A stretch of DNA of 64,000 bases from Acetivibrio cellulolyticus CD2 (GCF_000179595.2 NZ_JH556657.1:1-64000), one strand, 5' to 3'. Shown: positions 27,756-38,014, numbered from the stretch's first letter. Notes: a model not told the origin generated them from the sequence alone. Numbers and translations: made by a program.

Positions 27756-30116
27756 TCAAACTTTAAACATATTTATTGTACCCTCAAGATTTGCTGACAA
27801 TTCATTAAGGTTATCCGACAGTTCCATAAGATGTCTTACCAGTTCAACCTGATCATCCATTGCCCCATAGATTGCCTTAACATTATCTTTTGTCTTTTCG
27901 GTACTGTCAGTTAGGTTATTCATAAACCCAACAATATTTATTCTTGCCTGCTCAATACTATGTAAAGAACTTTCAATATCCGTCATCTGGTTAAAAATAT
28001 TATCCATAAATTTCATAATATCATCAAACTTACCGATAGTATCATTTACAGCAAAATCATGACTTCCCATTACCGAATCGGAAGACTTGATAAATTCTCC
28101 TGTTAGCAATACCGTATCACTTATATTTTTCAGCTTGTTTTCAATATAGTTAACCGAATTATTAGATTGTTCAGCCAATACCCTTATTTCCGTGGCCACA
28201 ATGCTAAAGCTTCTGCCTGCTTCACCGGCTCTGGCAGCTTCAATCGCTGCATTTAATGCGAGCATGTTTGTCTGATTTGCAATCCCTCTAATAAACCCTA
28301 TAATCTTTGAAATTTCTGAAGACTCAGACTTCAAAGTTTCAATCAGTTTTCCAAACTCAGATACAGTGTTTTTAACCTCATTTGCATTTACCAGCAGTTT
28401 ATTAACCGATCTTTTCCCATCCTCACTTAATTCTTTAGCGCCTGATACAATCTTGCTCACGCTGTCAAAATCATCATTTATTAATTGTATTTGATTTGAC
28501 AACTCATTAACAACCTGTCCGTTAACTTCTATACTGTTTGCTTGAACGTCTATAACATTTTTCACTTCAGAAAGCATAGCAGAAAATTGCTCAATTGAAG
28601 CATAACTTTCCTGACTACTACAGGATACAATTTTTGATGAATCTACCGCAACATTTGATGCCATTTTTACGCCCGCAATCATTGCCTTCAAATTACTTAC
28701 CATATCTCCAAAACTTAATGCCAAATTGCCTATTTCATCTTTTCTGTCAATACAACAGGCAACTTCCAAATCCCCTCTTTTAATCCTATCCATTAACTCT
28801 GTGAGACATTTAATACCACTTGAAATATCCTTGGTAATAAAAATGGATAAACCGATCCCAACTAATAAGCAAGCTAAACCGATGAGTATGATTTGTAGGG
28901 ATGCTACGTTTATATTTTCAGTTATTTTATCAACAGGTGTCATAGATATGATTTTCCAATTTATTGGAGTTCCTTCAATACTCCTTATATAGTAATACGC
29001 AACAAGCATCTGTCTACCGTTAACTTTGAAGTCTTTTCCAACAACCTCTCCATAGGTTGTATTTTTCTCACTAACTTTGCCTGACTCCAATAAATTCTTT
29101 ATTCTGTTGTTTATTGTTTCATAAATTTGCCCGGTAATATATCCATCTCTTTCAGTAAGGCTATTTTTAAATTCCTGACTTACTTCTTTTATTTCACCTA
29201 ATTTATATAGCGGCTTATCCAGTATTTTATCCTTATAGGTTAAATTTGTCTTACCCATAAATTCAGCCAAGGTCTTACCATTTTCGTCAACCTTGTTCAC
29301 CTCATTTAGCAATAGTCCATTTTCTTCGATATTATCCGGATTGAGCACAATATTACCCGATTCACCTAAAACAACAAACTTCCCTTCATAAGGTAGTTCT
29401 GTCTTTTTAACAATGTCCTTCAAAGCAGATTCCCTCACACATATCTCAAGGACACCAGCACTATTTTTTAAACTCGTAGGGGAATATACGGATTTAAATA
29501 AGGAAATGGTCCTTTTTTCATTTGATTTCCGATTAAAAACAAGGTCGGTAATATGTGTGTCAATCCACATTGAACTCTTTTTACTATCTACAAACTCTTT
29601 ATATCCTATAGTTTTAGTATAATCTTTGTCAAGGTCTAGAAAACTCGATGCAGTTGCTACTGCACCATCCCCTTTGTTATCGGTTACAATCATATTCATT
29701 ACGCTATCTATTCGGCTTCCGTACAAAGTGTCTACAATTGGTTGTATTTTACTTATTGCTCTTGCCCTTGAAGTCTCTTCATTTATAACATTAAGTTGTT
29801 CAATATTAGATGATATTGTAGCTTCTCTAGATGAATGCATTGCAAATCTATCAATTTCTTTTAAAGAAACTTTCAAGCTTTCTCCAGTCTCTTCCAGAAG
29901 TTCATACGTGCTTTTTTCTGCCTGTTCTATCATATTATTTGAAATCATATTTAAAGACAAAATAATAATTAGAAATATCGAACATGCAAGTATTAATGCT
30001 ATCGAAACGCTTAGTTTTATGCCTATTCCTATTTTATCAAACCTCAAAAGCTTAATCGCTTTTTTGCCCAAATTCTTGTTTTTCTCCTTCAATTGAATGG
30101 TCTTTTTTTCTGCCAC
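27756..30116 (-). CDS. Methyl-accepting chemotaxis protein
   Basis: This receptor (about 786 aa) has a cytoplasmic N-terminus, a membrane helix at about 30-57, a large extracellular dCache-type sensor, a second membrane helix near 410-432 ([19 protein letters not shown]), a HAMP domain and a long coiled-coil signalling domain. The CheW/CheA-contacting tip is [19 protein letters not shown]-like ([16 protein letters not shown]). The ligand is unknown. I chose GTG 30116 because GGAGG lies 9 bases upstream; the in-frame TTG at 30125 touches the RBS. No flagellar or che genes are adjacent. Confidence 0.92.
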   Translation of the reverse strand: MAEKKTIQLKEKNKNLGKKAIKLLRFDKIGIGIKLSVSIALILACSIFLIIILSLNMISNNMIEQAEKSTYELLEETGESLKVSLKEIDRFAMHSSREATISSNIEQLNVINEETSRARAISKIQPIVDTLYGSRIDSVMNMIVTDNKGDGAVATASSFLDLDKDYTKTIGYKEFVDSKKSSMWIDTHITDLVFNRKSNEKRTISLFKSVYSPTSLKNSAGVLEICVRESALKDIVKKTELPYEGKFVVLGESGNIVLNPDNIEENGLLLNEVNKVDENGKTLAEFMGKTNLTYKDKILDKPLYKLGEIKEVSQEFKNSLTERDGYITGQIYETINNRIKNLLESGKVSEKNTTYGEVVGKDFKVNGRQMLVAYYYIRSIEGTPINWKIISMTPVDKITENINVASLQIILIGLACLLVGIGLSIFITKDISSGIKCLTELMDRIKRGDLEVACCIDRKDEIGNLALSFGDMVSNLKAMIAGVKMASNVAVDSSKIVSCSSQESYASIEQFSAMLSEVKNVIDVQANSIEVNGQVVNELSNQIQLINDDFDSVSKIVSGAKELSEDGKRSVNKLLVNANEVKNTVSEFGKLIETLKSESSEISKIIGFIRGIANQTNMLALNAAIEAARAGEAGRSFSIVATEIRVLAEQSNNSVNYIENKLKNISDTVLLTGEFIKSSDSVMGSHDFAVNDTIGKFDDIMKFMDNIFNQMTDIESSLHSIEQARINIVGFMNNLTDSTEKTKDNVKAIYGAMDDQVELVRHLMELSDNLNELSANLEGTINMFKV

Positions 30117-30244
30117 ACTTATCAACCTCCAATTTTTACAACATTATGTATAATAGTTTATCGTAATTTTTTTGTAATAACTAAAGTGTTTTATTATTAA
30201 TTAAAATAGATTATAATAAGAAAAAAACATATGGAAGTGATAAA

Positions 30245-30469
30245 ATGGAGCAAAGTAAAATAAATAGAATTAATGAATTATCTAAAAAATCTAAATCAGT
30301 AGGTCTTACTCCAGCAGAAAAGGAAGAGCAGCAAATACTCAGAAACGAATATATTAAGAATTTTCGAAACAACTTAAAATCTACTCTTGATACAATTGTA
30401 GTAGTTGATGAACAGGGCAAAAAAAAGCCTTTAAAAGAGAAGCAGATCATCCCAACTGATAAAAATTAA
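30245..30469 (+). CDS. DUF896 family protein (YnzC-like)
   Basis: This 74-aa helical protein matches the DUF896 family: INRINELSKKSKSVGLTPAE, EEQQILRNEYIKNFRNN. In Bacillus the homologue YnzC is an SOS-operon small protein of unclear function. It diverges from the chemotaxis receptor. RBS GGAAGTG precedes ATG, and a TATAAT lies about 30 bases upstream of the start. Confidence 0.85.
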   Translation: MEQSKINRINELSKKSKSVGLTPAEKEEQQILRNEYIKNFRNNLKSTLDTIVVVDEQGKKKPLKEKQIIPTDKN

Positions 30470-30679
30470 GCCTGACCTTTAAAGTTAAAAAGCTTTAATA
30501 TTTTAAAATGACGTAAAATATTACGCTTTTAGGTGAAATTATTCATGCGGCTTGAATAATTTACTGCAACATCCTTAAGAACTATTTGTACTGGATAATT
30601 CATGTAATTCTATGTTTTAAACCCTGTACAATCTATGCTATAATAAAAATGTAATACATTCTACCTCCCTTAAACCTAA

Positions 30680-30868
30680 GGTATAAGGAGATAAATAGGC
30701 TTATGAAACAGGGCAAAATCATTGAAAAATGATGACGCAAAGCTATGGGTCTAAGTTAAGGATTATATATCCTTGATATGATCGCCAAGTTGCCATTAAA
30801 AGTTCTGTTTATACTCTTTAAATAAATTTGGGAAATAGGTCTTATTAATTTCCTTATACCGCTTTTTT
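30680..30868 (+). promoter_or_regulatory. Cyclic di-GMP-I (GEMM-I) riboswitch with expression platform
   Basis: The aptamer core spans about 30706-30796. It has ACAGGGCAAA, a stem capped by a GAAA tetraloop (ATCATT-GAAA-AATGAT, 30718-30733), GACGCAAAGC (the tetraloop receptor side and ligand site), GGGTCTAAG, a second stem (TTAAGG/CCTTGA) and GATCGCCAAGTTGCC. This matches the c-di-GMP-I consensus. Bases 30680-30689 and 30851-30860 form a perfect 10-bp helix that encloses the whole aptamer and is followed by GC and seven T, a terminator-like arrangement. No protein gene follows on this strand; see findings. Confidence 0.9.
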
Positions 30869-30893
30869 TATGAAAATTATGAATATTCTTAAT

Positions 30894-30938
30894 AAAAAAA
30901 CGAGTCGTGTATTTATGATACAACTCGTTTTTTTTGAG
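30894..30938. terminator. Strong bidirectional terminator between riboswitch and tadC
   Basis: AAAAAAACGAGT (30894-30905) pairs with ACTCGTTTTTTTT (30923-30935), with further pairing inside (TGTAT/ATACA). Long A and T runs flank both sides. It should stop plus-strand read-through from the riboswitch and also lies downstream of the minus-strand tad operon. Confidence 0.8.
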
Positions 30939-31018
30939 TAATTTGCGAAGCAAATGTCCAAAAATCGAGTAGGGCTAAATTCGTCCGAGACTTTGATTAC
31001 GCCTATTTTTCATCATTT

Positions 31019-31939
31019 CTATTTGGTGAACGTGTAAATAACCTTTATAATTACAGGCCCTATAAGAACTGAAAAAATTGTTGGGAAAATAAACAAAACC
31101 ATTGGTATAAGCATTTTTACCGGAGCTTTCATAGCTTTTTCCTTAGCTCTCTGTCTCCTTTTTTCACGCATCTGTTCGGACTGGATTCTAAGCACATTAC
31201 CAATGCTGACTCCAAGCTGGTCTGCCTGTATTATCGAACCAACAAATGTTGTAAGGTCATGGAGACCAACCCTTTCTGCCATATCCTTAAGAGCATCTCT
31301 TTTTTGCTTTCCTACTTTCATTTCCTGAAGAACGTTTTCAAACTCAATTGCAATAGGTCCAGGCATCTTGTCAATAACTTTTGCCAACGCTCCATCAAAT
31401 CCAAGACCTGCTTCAACACTTACCGTCAACAAATCCAATACATCCGGAAGAGAGTTAAGTATCTTCTTTTGCCTTTGTGCTATCTGTTTATTCAAAACCA
31501 AATTAGGAAACAACAATCCAAAACAGATCTCAATTATTCCGACAAACACTATACTCCTTACGTCCAATCCTAAATAATAGCATACACCTGATGTTATAAA
31601 TGGTAAAATCACTACAATAATAACCTGCATGTTTATCCAGTCTTTCATGGACAGGTTAAACGGATTGCCCGCATTAACTACCTTCTTTTCAAATGCAGAT
31701 TTAAACTCTTTAGGAGTTATCCTTAATATGACTTTACTTATATCATCAAGTATAGGACGTATTACTCTCACAAATAAAGGCTGGTTCAATTCGTTTTCTA
31801 AAGTCTTTACATCTTCCTTGGTAATTCTGTCAAGCCTTATACTTACCACTTTCCTGTTTCTATAGAAAACTCCAACAAAAGCATAGAATATGAAATATGA
31901 TGAAATAAAAATTGAAGCCAAAAGTAAATATATAATCAT
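31019..31939 (-). CDS. tadC: Type II secretion system F domain protein TadC
   Basis: This 306-aa inner-membrane platform protein of the Tad pilus has a T2SSF domain (about 165-290, LPDVLDLLTVSVEAGLGFDGAL and AERVGLHDLTTFVGSIIQAD) with N-terminal and C-terminal membrane helices. It pairs with TadB to form the assembly platform driven by TadA. It is the last gene of the operon, 11 bp behind tadB. RBS GAGGTG precedes ATG. Confidence 0.9.
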   Translation of the reverse strand: MIIYLLLASIFISSYFIFYAFVGVFYRNRKVVSIRLDRITKEDVKTLENELNQPLFVRVIRPILDDISKVILRITPKEFKSAFEKKVVNAGNPFNLSMKDWINMQVIIVVILPFITSGVCYYLGLDVRSIVFVGIIEICFGLLFPNLVLNKQIAQRQKKILNSLPDVLDLLTVSVEAGLGFDGALAKVIDKMPGPIAIEFENVLQEMKVGKQKRDALKDMAERVGLHDLTTFVGSIIQADQLGVSIGNVLRIQSEQMREKRRQRAKEKAMKAPVKMLIPMVLFIFPTIFSVLIGPVIIKVIYTFTK

Positions 31940-31950
31940 ATCTTAGCACC

Positions 31951-32934
31951 TCACACTTCAATACTTACGATTCTGCTAATAAAGTATATCCCTATAATTT
32001 CCATAAACACTGAAAATCCAAGTATTATAAGACCAATCGGATCAGTAAAAAGAACCATTACGTGGCTTTTATTTATAAGAAACAGTATAAACCCTAATGC
32101 CGGCGGTAATGCGGCAATTATCATTCCTGACATTCTTCCCTGTGCAGTTACAGTTTTAACCTCTCCTTTTATTCTTATCCTTTCCCGTATAGTTGTAGAA
32201 ATATTGTCTAGAACCTCAGAAAGGTTTCCACCAACCTGCCTTTGAATCAAAACGGCAGTTACCACCAATTCAAGGTCATCACTTGTAACCCTTGTAACCA
32301 GATTCTCAAGAGCCTTTTCCGTTGTTGTTCCAAAATTTACTTCCTTTTGAAGTTGTGCAAACTCTTCTGCCATAGGACCTGTCATTTCCTTGCTTACTAT
32401 GTCTACTGCCTGAAAAAAACTATATCCGGCCTTAAGTGAGTTGGATATAAGAACAATTGCATCATTAAGCTGATCATTCAGAATCCTTAAACGCTTCTTA
32501 ATCTTTATTTTAATATATAGAGACGGAAGTACCCATCCAATAACACCACCTACAATTGCAACTAAAATGGCTAAAGAAGATGAACTAGCCAGCACAAACA
32601 TAAAGGTTCCAAAAGCAAAAAACAGTATAATACTAACAGTTATATACTCCTCAGGCTTTAGTAAAATGTGCGCTCTCTGAAGCTCAAGCTGGATCTTTTT
32701 CTTATAGCCGTCCAGAGATTTTGCTTCCTTGACACCTCTTGAAATAAAACCAAGGCCTACCTTATATTCCTTCTGTTTGCTCCTTCTCTTTTCCTCTCCT
32801 CCTACCATCTCCATTAAATTTGTATATCTGGTTAAACGCATGATAGGAGTCTGCTTGCCTATTAAAAACTTCAATATCTGGTAAGAGAAAAGTAAAGCAC
32901 TTACAAATGCTGATACAAGAATAAAGTTCATCAT
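31951..32934 (-). CDS. tadB: Type II secretion system F domain protein TadB
   Basis: This Tad pilus platform protein (about 327 aa) has an N-terminal membrane helix, central hydrophobic pair, and T2SSF domain (LNDAIVLISNSLKAGYSFFQAV, then RVTSDDLELVVTAVLIQRQVGG) with C-terminal membrane helices. I chose ATG 32934 (AGGAAGG 9 bases upstream) over the in-frame TTG at 32955. It lies 43 bp after tadA and 11 bp before tadC. Confidence 0.9.
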   Translation of the reverse strand: MMNFILVSAFVSALLFSYQILKFLIGKQTPIMRLTRYTNLMEMVGGEEKRRSKQKEYKVGLGFISRGVKEAKSLDGYKKKIQLELQRAHILLKPEEYITVSIILFFAFGTFMFVLASSSSLAILVAIVGGVIGWVLPSLYIKIKIKKRLRILNDQLNDAIVLISNSLKAGYSFFQAVDIVSKEMTGPMAEEFAQLQKEVNFGTTTEKALENLVTRVTSDDLELVVTAVLIQRQVGGNLSEVLDNISTTIRERIRIKGEVKTVTAQGRMSGMIIAALPPALGFILFLINKSHVMVLFTDPIGLIILGFSVFMEIIGIYFISRIVSIEV

Positions 32935-32976
32935 TTTAAAAGTCCTTCCTCTCAATTATGATAAAAAGCACCAGAC

Positions 32977-34335
32977 TTAAGCAGTAAACAAGTCCGACGG
33001 AAGCATTACACCGGCTTTTTCAAACTTCTCCATAAATTTGGGCTTTATTCCGGTAGGTACTATGTCACCGATTATTCGTCCTCGCTCATCTTTTCCAGAC
33101 TGCTTATAAATAAATATGTCCTGCATGGTTATTATGTCACCTTCCATACCTGTAACTTCAGAAATATGTGTTATCCTTCTGCTTCCGTCTTTTAACCTCG
33201 ACTGCTGCACTATAATGTCAACAGCCGATGCTATCTGCTCTCTTATAGCCTTTACAGGAAGTTCCATACCTGCCATTAATACCATTGTTTCAAGCCTTGC
33301 CAGCATATCTCTAGGAGTGTTCGCGTGCCCTGTTGTAAGTGAACCGTCATGACCTGTATTCATGGCTTGAAGCATGTCCAATGCTTCTCCACTTCTAACC
33401 TCTCCTACAACTATCCTGTCAGGCCTCATTCTCAGTGAGTTTCTTACAAGGTCTCTTATTGTAATAGCTCCCTTTCCTTCAATATTCGGAGGTCTTGTTT
33501 CAAGCCTCAAAACATGGTCCTGTCCGAGCTGTATTTCGGCGGCATCTTCTATTGTCACTATTCTCTCATCCTCTGGTATAAAGGATGAAATAACGTTTAG
33601 TGTTGTTGTTTTACCACTGCCGGTTCCTCCTGAAACTACGATATTTAACCTAGCTTCAACACAGGCCTTCAGGAACATTGCAACATTTGGAGTCATCGTC
33701 CCAAAGTTAATTAAGTCCTTTACAGTATATGGCTTCTCAGAAAACTTTCTTATAGTAATGCTTGGGCCATCTAGAGCAAGAGGAGGAATTATTACGTTAA
33801 CACGAGATCCGTTCGGAAGTCTTGCATCTACCATTGGAGAGCTTTCATCAATTCTCCTACCCAATGGCGCAACGATCTTTTCAATTACATGCATAACATG
33901 TTGGTCATCTTTAAATTTGACTTCTGACAATACCAGCTTTCCTTTTTTTTCAACATATACCTGGTTAGGCCCGTTTACCATTATTTCTGATACTGTCGGG
34001 TCATGAATAAGTGGGTTGATAGGGCCAAACCCAATTGTTTCATCTATTACTTCGGACAAGATTTTTTGACGCTCATTTTTCGTAATATATGTACTTTCTT
34101 CATTTAGTATATTCTCTACAATTGCTGATATTTGTTCTTCCAATACTTCGTCATCGTTAGGTCCGAGATCTTTAAGGGAATCAGTCTTAATTTCTTCAAT
34201 AATTTTACTGTGTATCTTCGCTTTGATAGTTGCATAAGGGTCTTCCTGAGCAACCTGAGTCTTCTTAACTTTTTGCACCTTACTATCAACAACTTCAACA
34301 CTTTTTTCCTTTTGAATCCTCTCAAGCAGTGACAT
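32977..34335 (-). CDS. tadA: Tad pilus assembly ATPase (CpaF/TadA)
   Basis: This 452-aa secretion ATPase powers Flp pilus assembly and retraction. It has an N-terminal helical domain, then the RecA-like core with Walker A SGGTGSGKTTTLN, the Asp box, Walker B RMRPDRIVVGEVRSGEA and the His box GHDGSLTTGHANTPRD. The family normally forms hexamers at the inner membrane with TadB and TadC. RBS GGGGGA precedes ATG. Confidence 0.95.
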   Translation of the reverse strand: MSLLERIQKEKSVEVVDSKVQKVKKTQVAQEDPYATIKAKIHSKIIEEIKTDSLKDLGPNDDEVLEEQISAIVENILNEESTYITKNERQKILSEVIDETIGFGPINPLIHDPTVSEIMVNGPNQVYVEKKGKLVLSEVKFKDDQHVMHVIEKIVAPLGRRIDESSPMVDARLPNGSRVNVIIPPLALDGPSITIRKFSEKPYTVKDLINFGTMTPNVAMFLKACVEARLNIVVSGGTGSGKTTTLNVISSFIPEDERIVTIEDAAEIQLGQDHVLRLETRPPNIEGKGAITIRDLVRNSLRMRPDRIVVGEVRSGEALDMLQAMNTGHDGSLTTGHANTPRDMLARLETMVLMAGMELPVKAIREQIASAVDIIVQQSRLKDGSRRITHISEVTGMEGDIITMQDIFIYKQSGKDERGRIIGDIVPTGIKPKFMEKFEKAGVMLPSDLFTA

Positions 34336-34361
34336 CTCAATTCCCCCACTCTATTTGCTGA

Positions 34362-35561
34362 CTATAGTCCAAACAATTTCTTTACAGTGCCTTTTTCCTT
34401 TTCAGGAGTTTGCTTATCTGTAACAAGCTCATTAGTAATATTAAAAACTGCTTTTGCCACTTTAGTTTCAGTCCTTGTCATAACAAACGGAAATCCTTTA
34501 TTGGCAGAAGTAATTACGGTTTGACTATCTTCGGGTATATATGCCCATATCTGATGCTTTAATGTGTTCTCAAAATCCTTATATTTAATGCCAAATTGCT
34601 CTGACGCCTTGTTTAATATTATATTAATTTTCTCTTTCGGATAATGTAGAGTTTCCATAACATCAAGACCAGCTTTAACATTCTTTATCGTAGGCAAGTC
34701 CAAGGTAGACAGCATAAGTATTCTATCTGACATATCAAGGGCCTGGAGGACTGTTTCGTGGAAACTTGCAGATGTATCAACTATTATGTAATGATAATGA
34801 TCTTTAAGTGTATTGAGTATCTTCTCTACATGGGAAGCAGTTATATATTCCGCATATTCAGGCTTTAATGGAGCAGGAAGCAGCCTTACACCTGAAAAAT
34901 GTGTCACAAGATAATCTTCCACCACATCACCATCAAGCTGATTAATCTCTTTTATAATGTCGCTGATTGTATTTTTTACTGATGCATTGAGCATTATTGC
35001 AATATCACCAAATTGTAAATCGAGGTCGACAAGTGCAACCCTCTTTTTCGTAGTTCTTGCCATACTTACAGCAAGGTTTGACGCAAGTGTTGTTTTACCT
35101 ACGCCGCCTTTTGTACTAAATACAGTAATTATTTTTGATTTAACTTCTTCCTTAACTTTTGTTACATTTGACCGCTGTCTCCTCTGTGATTCAATATCAT
35201 AGGTTTTAAGTATGGTTGTTATCAAGTCATCACTTGAAAAAGGCTTATTCAGAAAATCTTTAGCTCCTGCTGTCATAGCCTTCCTTAAGTACTCAGACTC
35301 TCCTTGAACAGACATAATTATAACTGCTGTCTCGGGAACATTTAATGAAATTTCTTCGGTAGCCTTTATTCCATCCATAACCGGCATATTTATATCCATT
35401 AAAACTATATCAGGTCTTGATTCCTTAACAATAAAAATTGCTTCTTCACCATTTTCAGCTTCACCGATAACTTCTATGCGCTTCTCAAAAGAAATTAGCG
35501 TTTTTACATTATTTCTGGTCTCTTCGGTGTCGTCAACAATAACAACTTTTATCTTCTCCAT
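34362..35561 (-). CDS. Receiver-ATPase fusion, TadZ/CpaE type
   Basis: This 399-aa protein has a receiver domain (1-120; IVDDTEE, DIVLMDINMPVMDG with intact phospho-acceptor Asp, LNKPF) fused to a MinD/ParA-like ATPase (about 140-380) with a deviant Walker A FSTKGGVGKTTLASNLAV. In Tad systems TadZ/CpaE localises the pilus machine to its cellular site. Unlike many CpaE proteins, its receiver keeps the phosphorylation residues, so control by a kinase is possible. It lies between rcpC and tadA. RBS GGAGGG precedes ATG. Confidence 0.9.
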   Translation of the reverse strand: MEKIKVVIVDDTEETRNNVKTLISFEKRIEVIGEAENGEEAIFIVKESRPDIVLMDINMPVMDGIKATEEISLNVPETAVIIMSVQGESEYLRKAMTAGAKDFLNKPFSSDDLITTILKTYDIESQRRQRSNVTKVKEEVKSKIITVFSTKGGVGKTTLASNLAVSMARTTKKRVALVDLDLQFGDIAIMLNASVKNTISDIIKEINQLDGDVVEDYLVTHFSGVRLLPAPLKPEYAEYITASHVEKILNTLKDHYHYIIVDTSASFHETVLQALDMSDRILMLSTLDLPTIKNVKAGLDVMETLHYPKEKINIILNKASEQFGIKYKDFENTLKHQIWAYIPEDSQTVITSANKGFPFVMTRTETKVAKAVFNITNELVTDKQTPEKEKGTVKKLFGL

Positions 35562-35575
35562 ATTATTCCCTCCAT

Positions 35576-36328
35576 CTACTGTTTTGGTACAATTATTACA
35601 CCTTTATCGCCCATTACATCATCTTTTATAGTACCATCACCAGATATAATCTTATCATCACCAATGCTCCTCAAAGTCATCCTCATAGTGCCAAATTCAG
35701 TCACAAAAGTCAGCTTTTCAGCATCCTTTGGACTAACCGCAAGTGTTACAGTCTTTGGAAGCTCTAACTTCTTATCTTCTTCTATTGCCAAGTCCTGTCC
35801 TAAAGCAAGAACCTGAACATTCTGTATTACCGTTTGAGATATTCCCAAATTAATTATTGTATTTTGCCCTATATCCTGCTTCTCAAGTGGAAAACTGGCT
35901 ATTATATCTACAAAATCTCCGGGCCTTATCAGGTTTGCAACCTCCGTCTGCTCATTAACGTTTACACTTATTGCCCTCATCCCCTCAGGTACGTTATATG
36001 CCAAAGTAAAATTGTCTTCCTGAACCAGCCTGCTCCTAAGTATTTGTTCACCTTCTATAACGCTTTCCTTTAGACGTTTACCTATGATATCAGCTTGAAC
36101 TAAAACAGCATCCGTATTTAAGTATTCTTTTGTAACCCTGGTTTTCTTAATATCAGCCTCGGTAATCTCATATTTGGCAGCCATCGTTTTAGCTGCAACA
36201 TAAACATCTATATACTCTACTACATCAGGCTTAACTGTTGCATCTTTGATATACAAAAATACCAATGCTGTTGTGAATAGTGCCAGGATTATTGAAATTA
36301 CTATTACTCTTTTATTTACTGATTCCAT
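35576..36328 (-). CDS. cpaB: Flp pilus assembly protein CpaB/RcpC (SAF domain)
   Basis: This 250-aa protein has one N-terminal membrane helix and an exported SAF domain (about 40-105, YVAAKTMAAKYEITEADIK, then GEQILRSRLV) followed by the RcpC-type beta region (EGMRAISVNVNEQTEVANLI, RPGDFVDI). In Gram-negatives it belongs to the secretin complex; in monoderms it is thought to act in the cell-wall-spanning part of the pilus. RBS AAGGAGG precedes ATG. Confidence 0.88.
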   Translation of the reverse strand: MESVNKRVIVISIILALFTTALVFLYIKDATVKPDVVEYIDVYVAAKTMAAKYEITEADIKKTRVTKEYLNTDAVLVQADIIGKRLKESVIEGEQILRSRLVQEDNFTLAYNVPEGMRAISVNVNEQTEVANLIRPGDFVDIIASFPLEKQDIGQNTIINLGISQTVIQNVQVLALGQDLAIEEDKKLELPKTVTLAVSPKDAEKLTFVTEFGTMRMTLRSIGDDKIISGDGTIKDDVMGDKGVIIVPKQ

Positions 36329-36377
36329 AGTGTCCCTCCTTAGTATATACGGGTTTTTATTCTATAGAACTTTCGTC

Positions 36378-37334
36378 CTACCAGTGTTTAAGTTTAACAC
36401 CAAGAAGTCCAAAATCCGGAATACCATCACTGGTACTAGAGTTAACAGTGTATTTAATAAATCTACCTTTAAGTTCAATACTCTCCTTGTTTTTTTCCTT
36501 ATCTACACTTACATTTTCAATAAAAAATGCTGTAAAACCTAGAATTACCATTGCTTTTTTACCCGACGCTTCAGCCTTATCTACCACAGGTAAAACAATT
36601 ATCCTGGAACAGTCAACTTCATAATTCTCATAAGTGCATGAAGGTTCCCTATCGCACTTTTTAATTAACCTGTCAATGCTCTCGTTTCCTCGAGAGAAAT
36701 CACTCTGATCTAACGCATATATACTCTTTCCTGTATTAACTGTCTTATTTAATCCATACAATATGGCGGTTTCAAAGTTTCCATCACCAATATTTAGCGT
36801 TATCAATCTTATAAAGCCCCCGTTATCGTTGTTTTCTAAAAACTTCGACTCCTTTGTTGACAAATAATACTGCTTTCCATAGTTAATCTCTGTTTTTGGT
36901 ATAGCAAATGGTCTTATTCCTTTAAACGACGTAACATTTGACACTTTTGCCGTAACCCTTGAATTTATATTTTTATCCTTGAAACCTATATATTTTAAAA
37001 AGATATAGTCGAGTTTTCTTTCTATGTTTATTGACATTTCCCTGTTATTGTCAGACACGTTTATTTCCAGCTTTGTTATATTATCAATTCTTTTAACCGC
37101 ATTCTCTTTAATAACCTTTGTACATTCGTTCTTATCCACTATTAAAGCAGTTGCTCCTATTTTCGCAATCTGATCTAAAACTCGATCCATTTTATACCGT
37201 TCAATAGCAATATACCCTATATCTGTAGCTATTGCAGACAATAGGATAATAATCACAGCAGAGCATAAAAAAATAACTGATGTACTTCCGCTCCTGTTTT
37301 TTAATAGGTTTATAAGCATTTCTCCCTTCCTCAT
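36378..37334 (-). CDS. TadG-like pilus protein
   Basis: This protein (about 318 aa) has an N-terminal positively charged segment and a membrane helix (NRSGSTSVIFLCSAVIIILLS), which is the TadE/TadG N-terminal pattern, then a large extracytoplasmic region with four clustered Cys (KKCDREPSCTYENYEVDC) that may form disulphides. It may be a minor pseudopilin or tip protein. ATG 37334 has GAGGG 6 bases upstream; ATG 37340 is an alternative. No von Willebrand A domain is visible, unlike many TadG proteins. Confidence 0.7.
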   Translation of the reverse strand: MRKGEMLINLLKNRSGSTSVIFLCSAVIIILLSAIATDIGYIAIERYKMDRVLDQIAKIGATALIVDKNECTKVIKENAVKRIDNITKLEINVSDNNREMSINIERKLDYIFLKYIGFKDKNINSRVTAKVSNVTSFKGIRPFAIPKTEINYGKQYYLSTKESKFLENNDNGGFIRLITLNIGDGNFETAILYGLNKTVNTGKSIYALDQSDFSRGNESIDRLIKKCDREPSCTYENYEVDCSRIIVLPVVDKAEASGKKAMVILGFTAFFIENVSVDKEKNKESIELKGRFIKYTVNSSTSDGIPDFGLLGVKLKHW

Positions 37335-37453
37335 CTTCATCCCTCACAAGGGTGCTTCAAAAAATACATTTAATACTTTTTGCCACATCCCTAATTTAAT
37401 AAGTCTTTTGAAACACTAATGTGTAAAGCTTAAATTTGCTCCTACCCAGCACT

Positions 37454-37861
37454 CTATTCCATCCTCATTGTCGTTTTCGCCTGAAGATGCAGTGGATTTG
37501 GTATTATTGATGATATTATCGGTGTTAGCAGTGCATTATCATATTCAATTGTTACAACAACTTCGTCTCCTTTTTTCCGTAAAGCCTGACCCGGATAAAT
37601 TGTTGTAGAAAGTTTTGAACTATTCAAACTTGTTGTCATATTAGCTACCATAACTGCTATTTCAGCATCCGTTGCACCAACAGCCGCATTCCTTGCTGCT
37701 TCTCTGGAAGCGTTTGTTATAACCAGATAGTTGTTAAACATTAAGCCAAAATCGATTATACCCGTCAATATAAGGATTATTATAGGAAGTATAAGTGCTG
37801 TTTCTACAATAGATTGGCCCTTTTGCCCAGCCATCCTCTCTTTCCTTAGCATAAAGTACAC
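37454..37861 (-). CDS. tadE: TadE-family pseudopilin
   Basis: This 135-aa protein has the TadE signature at its N-terminus: RMAGQKGQSIVETALILPIIILILTG, a prepilin-like site (Gly before Q-S-I-V-E) followed by a hydrophobic helix. It is a minor component of Flp pili processed by a prepilin peptidase, which is not encoded in this window. GTG 37861 has AAGGTG 7 bases upstream; ATG 37852 is an alternative. Confidence 0.87.
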   Translation of the reverse strand: MYFMLRKERMAGQKGQSIVETALILPIIILILTGIIDFGLMFNNYLVITNASREAARNAAVGATDAEIAVMVANMTTSLNSSKLSTTIYPGQALRKKGDEVVVTIEYDNALLTPIISSIIPNPLHLQAKTTMRME

Positions 37862-38014
37862 AACCTTTCACCTTATAAGAACAACCCGACAACTAAAACT
37901 TAGATATAACTTCAGCTATTCCTTAATAAACTTTTATCCCCATCAAATTTCTATATATATTCCAAAAAGCTGCCCTACCTGAAACCAGATAGGGCAGCAA
38001 AGTCTCAGCAAATA

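Noticed and set aside
30870-30941. 23-codon frame directly after the riboswitch
   Set aside because: It begins inside the poly-T run without an RBS and is mostly the arms of a terminator hairpin.
33374-34006. 210-codon plus-strand open frame
   Set aside because: It lies wholly antisense to tadA, whose motifs and length are unambiguous, and its translation shows no recognisable pattern.
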